A stretch of 64,000 bases of DNA. Origin: Pleurotus djamor. Its lineage: Eukaryota > Basidiomycota > Agaricomycetes > Agaricales > Pleurotaceae. A program made the position numbers and the translations under genes. Of this stretch, positions 54,548-64,000 are shown in pieces (position 1 is the stretch's first letter; each line of letters starts with the position of its first letter). The stretch lies in assembly GCA_029747585.1 (NCBI GenBank), contig JAPEVF010000027.1, positions 1-64,000 of the forward strand. The letters are read 5' to 3'. The notes under the pieces were generated by a model. It was not told the origin of the DNA, did not search any database, and worked only from the letters and a program-made list of their open reading frames with translations.

Positions 54548-55049
54548 TGCCTCACAATCGAGTAGATACCTTGTTCGTCTTCAATTAGTATTTTCAATAG
54601 ACACAAGCTGCCCGCCCAGATGAAAGGACTTTTGGAAAGATGAGTGAACATAATGCACTTACTGCCGTGTTCATATCACAATCGGTCTCTTTCTTTCTTT
54701 CCACAGCCTTGGAGAATCATACAAAGCACATTCCAAGGTTGCTCACACTCTAGGCGGCGTAGAAGCGGTGCTGGAATGGCGCGGCCATGATATCTCTGTT
54801 TGGAAGAGTAAGCGTAAAGTGGTGTGTTACGGAACTCATGGTGAACTTAGAGTCTAAGTATCTCAGCATGCCCCTGAATAACCCTGAAACGCGCTCAGCA
54901 CGTGATCCAAAGCCAACCACCCTCGCGAAGTTGGTTCAACGAAGCCTTCGATTAAATGCCGATTCGCTTCGTGTCTTCATAACAATCTCACACCCCAGTC
55001 TCACTCAAACTCTTGCCCTGAACTATCTACATTATATAATACGCAAACT
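54548..55049. other. Intergenic region upstream of the Rho GTPase
   Basis: Promoter and leader of the GTPase gene. A short frame at 54787-55077 overlaps its start in another frame and is not conserved. Confidence 0.4.
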
Positions 55050-55841
55050 ATGGACGGTTCACGCAAGCCCGATCTGAAGAAGAAACTCGTCGTCGTCGGT
55101 GACGGTGCGTATGGATATGCTTTCGTCCGTCTAAAAGTTAAACGTATTGACTTATACGACATGAGCTTACAGGAGGATGTGGAAAGACATGTTTGCTCAT
55201 CGTCTACGCTGAGAACCGATTCCCAGAAGTACGTCTCGTTGGTATGTCAGTATGAAGACCACTTGTAACACCCGCGAACTTAGGCCTACATCCCGACCGT
55301 TTTCGAGAACTACGTCACGCAGGTGCATTTTGAAGGCAAGGAGATAGAGCTGGCGCTATGGGACACAGCAGGACAAGAAGAGTATGATCGGTTGAGACCA
55401 CTGAGTTACCCGGAGAGTGATGTGATACTCATCGTCTTTTCGGTGGATTTCCCGACAAGTCTGGCCAACGTTCAGGACAAAGTACGTCCACACTTTTCAC
55501 TCCACCAAGACTGCATCTGACGGATAATGTACCCTATTTCTTGGCTCCAGTGGTATCCTGAGGTGGCACATTTCTGCGAGGGCACTCCTCTAATACTTGT
55601 TGGTACCAAGACCGATCTACGGAGAGACCAGCATACACGGAGCATGCTGAGTGCCCAAGGTCTATCCCCCGTTACCCAGGAGCAAGGTCAGGAAGTGGCC
55701 AGGGAAATTGGCGCGAAGTACATCGAGTGTTCGGCGAAGNCGGGTACGGGGGTTCAGGAGGTTTTTCAATTGGCACTGAGGGAGAGTGTTAAGGGAAGAT
55801 GGGGGAAGATGGTGAAACAGAGGAGATGCGTAGTGGTTTGA
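55050..55841 (+). CDS. Rho-family small GTPase
   Basis: Start [19 protein letters not shown]; an intron splits the P-loop, which reads [11 protein letters not shown] after splicing. Then [19 protein letters not shown] (switch I with the effector Thr), [20 protein letters not shown] (switch II), [10 protein letters not shown] (base binding), ECSAK and a basic tail (MVKQRR) before CVVV, a CAAX box for geranylgeranylation or farnesylation. The Rho insert is present ([18 protein letters not shown]). Acts at membranes on actin and wall growth. Closest in pattern to Rho1/Rho3-type proteins, but Ala of the usual GDGACGKT is Gly and the tail is its own, so I give no subclass. One N (55740) falls in the Thr/Ser of SAK(T)GTG without changing frame. 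Confidence 0.93.
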
Positions 55842-56060
55842 CTTCGGACTCATTGATTCGATGCTTTCGTGTCTTCGCCCTTTTGCGTCTTCCTCGTCAC
55901 ATCACGGCTTGCGAGATATTTATGACTTACTTTTACGTTTTTCGCTCCTTTTGCAGTTGATATTGTAATTTATTAGAGTGTGATCTGCTGGACTTTGAAT
56001 AAAGGTGTATTTACATGCCTACTATTATACAGTTACTACACCACGCTCGATGTGCGGTAG

Positions 56061-59000
56061 TTAGAGTGATATGGGCATCAGCGCCTTCTCGACGGTGACA
56101 GGTCCTCCAATCCTAACACTCTCCTTCATGCCCAGCCCAACCCTCTCTAGCTCTCCCAAAATATATCGGTAGATACTTTTGTCGCCTGGACCAGATACAC
56201 CCCTTAGGGCTACCTTGCCATCAATAACATGCAATGCAGCGAATGCTACCGGAAGCCCAACAGTCAACGCCATCGCAGACGCTTTGGGAGTGCCGTAAAC
56301 AATGAGATTGGATGTATGGACTTCCTCCTCATGCATTCCGCTTCCATTGATCTTGGAAGCGATGATCTCATGGGACATGACGACCATATCCCGTTCACCT
56401 GGATTATAGCGAAGTTTGAAAGCCAACAACGCACTGAACAAGTCGATGGGGGTCATTGGTTCTCTGGGAATGGGCGGCATGGAGATAGTCTCGTTGCCAC
56501 TAGTGTGTAGTTTGGGGGAGGGCAACAACCCTAACCATTCCAAAGCGGTGTAGAGGTCATCCGCACGGCTTTGGGAGATAAGACCTTTGATAGTTACACC
56601 AACATTCAAGCTCGAGGAATTGACCGAGAGCGCAGTGGCGAGGGATTGAGGGATCAAGCTTGACCAGCGGTGGATTGAGATGCGCTTTTGGGACTCGAGT
56701 AAGCCGAGAGACTTGAATGAGTCCATGAGACTGCTGAAACCGGGATATCTGAGGGTGCCACGCAAAACGGTCCGTATACCGTCGACTTTACCGAGGTTAT
56801 AAGTGTCCAAGTACGGCAGGCTGTCCCGGTTGGCGATGCCTTCAAGGTCGAACTGGTCGGTAATAGGAATATCAGGGAAGTACGACTTGAGGATGTTCTC
56901 GCCTGGGATGCTCCAAACTTGATTGTTGAGCTTGTATCGAGCACTGTTGGTAGCAGCGGAAAGGACGCCCCGAGGGCTCCAGCTGAACTTATAGCGGAAG
57001 GGAACGTGGGGAACATCTGGAGCAGGGAGACCTCCACAGAAGGAAATGAATGACTTGATCGATTTGGATGATGATTGGAGGCGGTCGATGAGGTCGATAG
57101 CAGAGCAATGATCAATGCCGGGGTCAAGACCAATCTCATTTAGAAGGAGAACATCAGCTTCAACAGCTTTCGTATGCAACGCCTTCATTTCGGGACTGAT
57201 GTACGAAGCAGTAACCAAGTGCTTCTTATGCTTAATGCAGAGTTCAGCAGCCTTTGGGTGTAGCATCGCAGGCAGTAAACTGGATGGATATCTAAGATCG
57301 GGTACGGTGAATACAACGAGAGGAAGCGCACCTGATCACAACGTCTGCTTGCTGAATAAGCTCATCTACAGTCTCCATGTCGCTCATATCAACAAGTCGG
57401 TATTTGATATTTAGGTGGTTGCGAGTCAAGGCCTCTACCTCTCTGAGTGAATTGCTCGCTGGTGACAAGTCTCTGAGCAAACTTGAACAAGGGAAATGGG
57501 GCACAACGTACCGATGATCAACTCAATGTCGCTTCGCTTCGCAATCTCATCAACAGCAGGTCCGGCAACCATCCCACTTCCCAGCATCAGCATCCTCTTC
57601 TTGACAGGCCTCGTCGGACGGACAACTTCCACGTTTACATTATCAGTTGGACCTCCAGCAGCGCGGATAGCACCAAAGCTCGGAGGGGTCGTCAAAGCCC
57701 CATATCGTTCAGGTGCCTGCGCGACACCTTGTTTGTGAGGACGGAGGAGTTGCTTGGCTTCTTGCTTCAACTTCTCGTGTTCTTGCGGATGAGTCTTCCG
57801 CCACTCATTCACCCCTTCACGTAGCCACCTGTGCGGGGCTTCGAGTTCACCACCTTGCGCGATCGTAGCGCGTTGAAGAGCGCTCGTGTGAGATGAATCG
57901 AAGCGCGGTCTGGTCAACAGTTTGGCTAGCTCCTCGCGGATTGGACCATTCGACCCTAATATAACGTGCGACTCCTGCGGATGCTGGGGAACATATTCTC
58001 TCACAAGGGCTTGGAGGTAGGGGAAAAATTTGTCTGAGAAGTGCTCCGAAGCGTCGAGGGGTATGGAGGCCGGCAAGATGTCGACAGACATGATCTGTAC
58101 AGGGGGTAGATCAGGGGAGGAAGGTTGGATCTTGTAAAATGGTGACGAGATCGTTGAAGAACGCTTCATAAACTCTAAACCACCCTGATCATCGAGACCC
58201 AAACCGTTAAGCAAGCTGGTAGCAGACGAACGCGAAGTACTTACGTCGAGGTCGCAACTGATGTCGCCAATGTTCGTGAATCTCGCTCCTCCTAGGGACT
58301 TCGCTTTGTACAGCGCAACTTCGAGTTGTTCGTTGGTCATCAAGCGAGGGAACGAGGGCTGCCAGCCAGTGCCGTTTAAGAAAAGTGTCAGATAGGGAGC
58401 AACCTAAACCGATTTCAATCCTTCGATTGCTTTCGTAGAAAAAGTGGGCTACCTTCTCCGCAAAATCTGAGCGGTAAGACTGAGGCGATTGGTAATAGTG
58501 TTGACGGTCGTAAGCACCTCCATCGAGTCGTGTAAGGTACTCTCTGGGAAGCGCGTGGCAGAGATAAATCTAAAACTAAGTCAACGAGGTGTAGCTTGCT
58601 TGGGAATAAATGAGGTGGACCTTGTGTAGGTCTAACAGGTAGAATTTAGTTCAAGCCTCTTGTAATAAGGCATTCAGCGTACCTGGTGATTCCTCCTTGA
58701 CCAACTTATCAAGGTCTTTGACCTGGACGTATTGAATTGGCAATTCTGACAACATAGAGAGGCAGCCTGAAGACACATTGCCGTTCCTATGAAGAATAAA
58801 TTATGGGCGCAGTATCTCCAGTATGGAGGGAAAGGCTCACCCCGTCAGTCCAATGATGATAGGGCCCAAGGCCGGAGGAGTTCCATCCTCCTTGATCATC
58901 TTGCCAACACTCCGTAACGAGTGGCGCAGAGATGTGAGACTCGGGTGGGTATGAGGACGGGGAGTATACTAAGTGAGGTTAGGAAGCATGCAATGATGGA

Positions 59001-59748
59001 AGCTTATCTCGCCACGAACCAAGAAAGGCGATGCGATACCGATTTCAAGGTGAGCATGTGCCATCGAGGAGAGAGCCTCCAGAACCCCCGCTACGCCGGC
59101 ATACCACCCAAAGGCCACTGTCCGTCTCCCAGACCCTTCCTCCGTCAAAAGCTCGTAGTCGATCAAACGCGGCGACAAGCTCGTTAGGTAGGGCTCCTTG
59201 TCTACGCCTACATGGAGGTTGTCTTTCGTAAGGAATTTAGCAAGTAGAGGGGTGTTGTAGGGTTGCCCCTTTGCTGTATGGGAGAACATGACGTGTGTCC
59301 GACGAGTCCAGTTCTTCAACGAAATGTCACCGCCGTCACTCGTAGGGGTGGGTACCGCTGAAGTTTGAAGTTCGTGGAGGGGAGTCTCCTTAATACCGAT
59401 AGTTATATGGGCCGGTGTGTGCTTGAATAGTTGTGGTGACAGCGCAATTGCGCCTTCAGACGCGAGAGAGTCGCGCGAAAAGATCCTTCGCGTACATTCT
59501 TCGAAGACAACAGTATGACCCTGTTCGACCAACTCTCGGACGCGACGAGGGGTAATTGGGCACCGACGCTCCCATATTCTGGAGGGATCCTCGCGACGGA
59601 TAGCTATGACCAGCCCCGACTTGTTCTGCGTTGTCTGAGTCGAAGAAAAACGAAGGACCGAGCGTGAGGTAGCCGCCCCAGCGGTGGTTGACCGCGACGG
59701 CGCTGAACGGGCAATGAGACTTGCCATGGCGGAGAAGAAGATGGGCAA
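56061..59748 (-). CDS. Bifunctional lysine-ketoglutarate reductase/saccharopine dehydrogenase (AASS type)
   Basis: One long multi-exon gene. The leader (MASLIARSAPSRSTTAGAAT) is Arg/Ser-rich with few acids, like a mitochondrial presequence. The N-terminal LKR half: GLVIAIRREDPSRIWERRCP, HVMFSHTAKGQPYNTPLLAK, PRLIDYELLTEEG and FGWYAGVAGVLEALS, then GPIIIGLTGNGNVSSGCLSM, YLTRLDGGAYDRQHYYQ. The C-terminal SDH half: KKRMLMLGSGMVAGPAVDEI (nucleotide-binding loop GSGMVAGP), KYRLVDMSDMETVDELIQQA, LVTASYISPEMKALH, LLLNEIGLDPGIDHCSAID, SFCGGLPAPDVPHVPFRYK, WSPRGVLSAATNSARYKLN and LIVYGTPKASAMALTVGLP. Together they convert lysine and 2-oxoglutarate to saccharopine, then to aminoadipate semialdehyde and glutamate. 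Fungal lysine synthesis normally uses separate Lys1 and Lys9, so this fused form suggests lysine breakdown. Confidence 0.87.
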
Positions 59749-60334
59749 AGAAAGATAAGAAGAATGTCAGTGAGATCCGTGTTTATATATGATTAAGAAC
59801 GTGATACCGGAGCTGGTTGCTNCGTCGGTGGGGTTAATAAATGTTATGATGTGTGGTCTACGCCGTGGCCCTGGCGGAGGGGTATAAAAGCGGAGGTAAG
59901 CAGCGGTTGGGACGTTTTGGAGGCCTTCCAGGACGTGAGGCACGTCGTCGCCGCTCCTTGCTCGTCGTCAACAATGGCGACGGAGGGGTATAACGTCCAA
60001 AGGCGGGAATGTGGCGGTGAGATCCGACCGGCGTCAAGCAAAGTTATGACGAGCCTGAGCTTCCTCCACCCCCGCCACGCGGCTTGGCATCCTTGCGTCG
60101 CGTCGATGGAGTTGGATTCAACATACGTTTGAAGGTTGGACCATGGTGGACGACTGGGAACTGAAAAGTGAAGACGCGTCTCAACTCAACAACCATCTGT
60201 TCATTGAAACATCACGGCAACGACATATACTATTAGTAAGGACTGACTCCAGGAATAGAGTGACATAATGGTGAACATATCAGTACTCTGCAGAGGTTGA
60301 AGAGGATACTTGTGTTTCGAAGGAACTACCCACA
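59749..60334. other. Intergenic region, no gene recognised
   Basis: Promoter of the LKR/SDH gene on its left part (one N at 59822) and the 3' side of the HET-domain gene on its right part. Short ORFs here look random. Confidence 0.4.
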
Positions 60335-61880
60335 CTACTTCACGTAAATGACCTCGGGATCCTTCAACCTCAGTTCGTCATTAATCTCGATATCGAGGAG
60401 AAAACGATCCGTAAAAAGCCTGCTATAGCGTTGAGAGGACGTACTCGACGTGCGTCGCAGAAGGATGGGAAGAAATGTAGAGTATCTTTGGCGGGTGATG
60501 AGCGCAGTACCCAGCAGCCCGATGGACCACGTCTTGGCGATGTCGTCACGATCAGGGTCGTATGTAAGTTGAATGCTGACATTGGCGTAGCATTGAAGAT
60601 TCGGGATCCCTAGGCGCAGCTCATATACACTCCCAGCAGCAGTCTGGTATGATGAGGTGACGGACACGAGGTCGACTGGGTATCTGGGTATCACCATTCG
60701 AATGCCACAATTGGTCATCGAAATGGTGGGATCCTTGTCGAGGCACGAGGTGTAGAGGCGATCAACTCGAACACCTTCGTCGGACCAAGGGGCGGACTCT
60801 CTGAACCCAGCCAGATTGGCGGCTAGCATAGAGTTTCCAGGCGAGGGGAAGCCCGACCAAAAGAAGAGACCACGGTCTTCNGAGCGTTGCACCAANTCAA
60901 CCTGCAATCTGAAGAAGGCACTTTGGAAACCCTCCCCATACGCGACNGGAAGTTGAAGGCCGAGTAGACCGAACAGGCAATAAACCATGTCTTCTGGTCG
61001 CGTGGTTCGGCGTTGAGATGCCCAATGCAAAACCTCTCTNGCATAAGTTATACCAGGGGAGAAATTTGTTAGACGATCCATGTTCAANATGCCTGNAATA
61101 TAGTTTGAAGTGGATGTTAGATGGCTGGGAAACNCANTGGAGGNATACANTACCTGAGGCTTTCATGAGATCCTGGATGAACTTTGGGGAGCCGTGTTCG
61201 ACCACTTCCTCAGACANCCGATCGATGTCATATTTCAATCTCGTCAATGGCANCCANTCCGCACCNAAGAACTTNATCCTCGAGGGTGCCAANAGNTCCT
61301 GGAGCGTCCACCCTCGAGTAAACCATTCATCTCCGAGGATCGAAACCGAGCTGTCTGCTAGATAAACGAGGCAAACTTCAGCCTTCCTGTACCATGTAAA
61401 CATGGAGCGGATGGATTCTTCCACCTCCGAGCTACTCGACTTGTCGATGCACCCTGTATCGAACCAGACGTACGGGCACTCGTANGCCTGAGCCGCCTGA
61501 ATAAACTCGGAGACTTTGACATAACCCTCCGAGTTGACCATCCANGATAGAGCATGTGGGTTTGCGTCCTTCAGAGTCGCATAGGTCAATTCGTCGGCTC
61601 CCCATCGGTGGGACAAGATTGCATATTGAGTTGCAGTCTTCACGGATTCTTTCAACAGTGTCTGAACGGCGGATTCGGTGTCTTTGATTTGCTGCATGAA
61701 CNCTGCCACCTCACCCCAATCTTCATCCGACTCGCCCTCCAAGTCGTCGGTGATTTCTTTGATGATGTCCCGTTTGAGCTCTTCCCGCGAGATCAATTTC
61801 ATGTCTCGAGCCCGAACAACATTGATAGGCATGTCATTGAATACGTGGGCGGTGACGGCATCCGGGATAGCTACGAACAT
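60335..61880 (-). CDS. HET-domain (heterokaryon incompatibility) protein
   Basis: Starts MFVAIPDAVTAHVFNDMPIN at 61880, then VVRARDMKLISREELKRDII. The HET domain follows: TQYAILSHRWGADELTYATL, YVWFDTGCIDKSSSSEVEES, IRSMFTWYRKAEVCLVYLAD, EWFTRGWTLQ and a later exon with RLTNFSPGITY, TRPEDMVYCLFGLLGLQL and VAYGEGFQSAFFRLQ. These steps are the HET signature (three conserved blocks), here in the mushroom variant with an N-terminal NxMPINVVR box. HET proteins set off cell death when unlike hyphae fuse. About fifteen N bases sit in the coding part (60880-61700) and blur about ten residues without shifting frame where I can check. The C-terminal ~200 residues are not recognised. Earlier exons past 61880 may exist. 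Confidence 0.8.
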
Positions 61881-63100
61881 AAATCAACATTCCAGCATTA
61901 TTGGTAATGGAATGACTTACAAGAAAACTGTTTTGGTTCATTGAGAACTGGTTAATGGGATGNGCAATCCTCGCGAAGAACAAGTGACTCACGATCTAAA
62001 GTCATCAGGGATATCATTCACAACAAATACGATTCAATCACGTACTTTCTANGCAAAAGGGAAGGGTATCACAACCCAGTCATGGTTCAAATGTCCATCT
62101 TTTGGAAGGGGGCAAAACTAACCTCCTGCAAAAATGATCAACTAGATCAGCACGAAAAATATCACGGAACACACTTTTAACTGAGTAAGTATCATGGGTA
62201 GAAGTCGGTGAGCTGAGAAGCTAAGGAGATGCGCGTAAAATGGGTACCTTGTTGCGCGATTTTACCCATTCAGTTTCGTGGCCATAGTCTAGAGAAAAGG
62301 AAATTAGCGTAGCTTCGCTGAGCATTGCAAAGTGAAACGTACCANCGTCTAGAGAACAGACAGAAGGTAAAGTTGAAGACTGGTATTCAGAAAAGAGAGG
62401 ACGGATAATTAACCTTGCGCGTCTTCTGTGTCTCCAAAGAGTGCGTCTTGAGGGATGTTGAGCGGGAANTAAGGGTGAGAACTTTGAGAAGAAATNGACG
62501 TACCGCCTGTGTAAGAAGCAAACCGTTTTCGTTATTTATCGGTCCTTGGATAGACGACGAAAACTAAGCACCTCCGCGCCATGGGTTGTAAGTATTGTTT
62601 CCCTGAGAATTGGCAACGATGAGAGCTAGACGGAGTGACCAGGATTCATTAAGCACACCTCTGCATAAACATTGTTCAAGGTTCCCTAAGATGATATGAT
62701 CAACGCGGTATAACTCTCTTCAATTGAGAGGCGATCACACCATTCTAGAGGACGCACGGGGGCCAGGGAGAGGACCGTTCCTATCGAACATGGAGGGGAG
62801 CATCGCTGAGGCATCGGCTAGAGTAAAATGAGGCTACCAATAGTCCAATGTTGATAACACATCAGGGACAAGTATGGTAGCAGAAAAAGCAGCCGCACCA
62901 TAGGACTAGGGGCACCACGAGCGAATTTAGGGGAAGGTGGCTATGAAAAAAGGGATCAATTTGAATGTGCAACACGATTGGGGGATAAGCAAAGAACACC
63001 ACTTCAGTCGACCAATCCTCAGGCCGAGGAGATCTTCGGGTGCCATATCCATAGGGCGCGGAATCACGGGTCGGGCTCATGGAACCAGTACGCGGACTCG
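61881..63100. other. Unresolved N-containing region
   Basis: Only short ORFs, several single N bases. Many splice-like GTAAG/CAG signals occur close together on the minus strand, so very small exons of an unrecognised gene are possible, but I cannot support any. Confidence 0.3.
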
Positions 63101-63360
63101 GTGGCTACAAAGCGTTTGAGTGAGTTCATGCATTGAGGAGGGTACGACGCACCGAGTTGTGTGACGCGGATGGATCATCATATGGACTGGGGGAGAATGA
63201 CCTACTGTGCGAGGGTAGAGAGTTCGGTGACTACAAAGAGTGTGAGTGGGTTCATGGCTTGAGAAGGGCACAACGAACCGAGTTATGAGGCGCGGACGGA
63301 TCGTCATATGGATTGGGCAAGAATGATCGTCCGTGCGAGGGTGGAAACTACAGAAAAGAT
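63101..63360. repeat. Two-copy tandem repeat, 136-bp unit
   Basis: Unit 1 starts at 63101 (GTGGCTACAAAGCG) and unit 2 at 63237 (GTGACTACAAAGAG). Both hold GAGTGNGTTCATG, ACCGAGTTNTG, GGATCNTCATATGGA and GTGCGAGGGT in order. The copies differ at roughly one base in six; the frame open across them on the minus strand is a by-product. Confidence 0.7.
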
Positions 63361-63559
63361 ATGTACTGAGCTCTAACGGGCAGATCAAAGGGTACCTGTC
63401 GCGGCGCATGAGGCTGGCGGGGATGGTAAGTACGAGTACGTGACGATATATGGTAGGATGCTTACTGGGGAGTATTCCGAGTACATAGTCTGTGTCGATT
63501 CTGGGGGAAAGCGCATTCAGATGCGTGAAGACTATGCTCCTCGATAAGTACTTACCTGG

Positions 63560-63890
63560 GGCGTCGGGTGATTTAGTAACCCCAGGAGTATCTGCATCAC
63601 GTAGGCGCCAAATCGACCTGTAAGCGGTATCGTCTGGAACAACTTGTTACTTGAACGTCAAAGCACGACAGTCTTCAAGAATCAGGGTCCAAATCTGAGA
63701 TGAGGAACTCGTTGCCCCGCCAACCGGGATCAATTTGATAGCTGTACCAGGAACAGGACCGTCTGCGCGGGCTACGGACTCAGGGGGGCAAACGCAAGGC
63801 ATGCTCCACTGCACAGACTCTGGCCGCGTGACCATGGTATCAGGTTTTACCGTAACCAAAGGTAGGCTGGGGTAGCTAGTGATTCGGAGA
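63560..63890 (-). CDS. Possible partial gene with in-frame stop, unknown
   Basis: A minus-strand stretch looks coding: PSLPLVTVKPDTMVTRPESV, WSMPCVCPPESVARADGPV, GTAIKLIPVGGATSSSSQIW and TLILEDCRALTFK, then a TAA (63649-63647), after which the same frame goes on with QVVPDDTAYRSIWRLRDAD and TPGVTKSPDAPG up to a good GTAAGT donor at about 63557. Either TAA is a real end and what follows is chance, or the gene carries a nonsense change. A possible acceptor lies before 63890, and the 5' part would be outside the window or in small exons. I do not recognise the family. Confidence 0.3.
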
Positions 63891-64000
63891 AAGAAACACG
63901 ATTTTGGATAGTCTAGGCATCAATGATTACCCCCCAGGGCATGTGAGTTGCGTGGTGTCGAAGAGTATCAATAGAGAGATCATTCAGACATGGACTATGC

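Noticed and set aside
63077..63409. A 110-residue minus-strand ORF with internal repeats
   Set aside because: The repeated protein words follow from the 136-bp DNA tandem repeat; no sign of selection on protein.
1..64000. tRNA genes, CRISPR arrays, bacterial operons or a biosynthetic gene cluster
   Set aside because: I saw no cloverleaf with a T-loop GGTTCGA-type box, no regular spacer-repeat array, no PKS/NRPS/terpene synthase, and all genes are intron-rich and eukaryotic.

Overview
The window is nuclear DNA of a filamentous basidiomycete, almost certainly an Agaricomycete. Nearly all genes are interrupted by many short introns (about 50-70 nt, GT-AG). Typical Agaricomycete families are present: a CBM1-linked pectate lyase, an M43 metalloprotease, a HET-domain protein, a macrophage-activating-glycoprotein-like surface protein, multi-copy metacaspases and an F-box-like protein. 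Runs of N and isolated N bases show it is a draft assembly; several fall inside genes, and one behaves as a false inserted base. Exon joins given here were read by eye from splice signals and family conservation.

Layout. 0-8 kb: a degenerate minisatellite, an rve/DDE integrase-type transposase gene broken by one in-frame stop, then two tandem metacaspase genes on the minus strand. 8-14 kb: MRG15/Eaf3 (minus), a secreted protein with a GFSIPG motif (plus), an M43 metalloprotease (minus). 14-20 kb: a 290-bp MITE, an F-box-like gene (minus), a CBM1-PL3 pectate lyase (plus), the Mid1 calcium channel (minus). 20-29 kb: valyl-tRNA synthetase and a secreted HNH-like nuclease (plus), an MFS transporter and a GH5 hydrolase (minus). 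29.9-38.6 kb: a C2H2 factor and a type-B carboxylesterase (minus), a GPI-type surface glycoprotein (plus), a low-complexity protein (minus). 38.6-46.2 kb: MED22, two Ulp1-like C48 proteases, and RRP42, with decayed pieces of RRP42 and MED22 fused between the two protease genes. 46.2-50 kb: a second GH5 (plus) and an M24 Xaa-Pro peptidase (minus). 50-55 kb: two more C2H2 factors (plus). 55-64 kb: a Rho GTPase (plus), a bifunctional LKR/SDH enzyme (minus), a HET-domain gene (minus) and a poorly resolved N-rich end with a 136-bp tandem repeat.

There is no operon or obvious single pathway. Housekeeping genes (MRG15, valS, MED22, RRP42, Rho, LKR/SDH) alternate with secreted or accessory genes. The strongest structural story is a roughly 3.2-kb tandem duplication spanning MED22 tail - protease - RRP42. 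It left an intact MED22 and an intact RRP42 at the outside and a fused pseudogene (RRP42 front joined to MED22 tail) at the junction. Tandem duplication also explains the metacaspase pair and two of the three C2H2 genes, so this segment has expanded repeatedly by local duplication.
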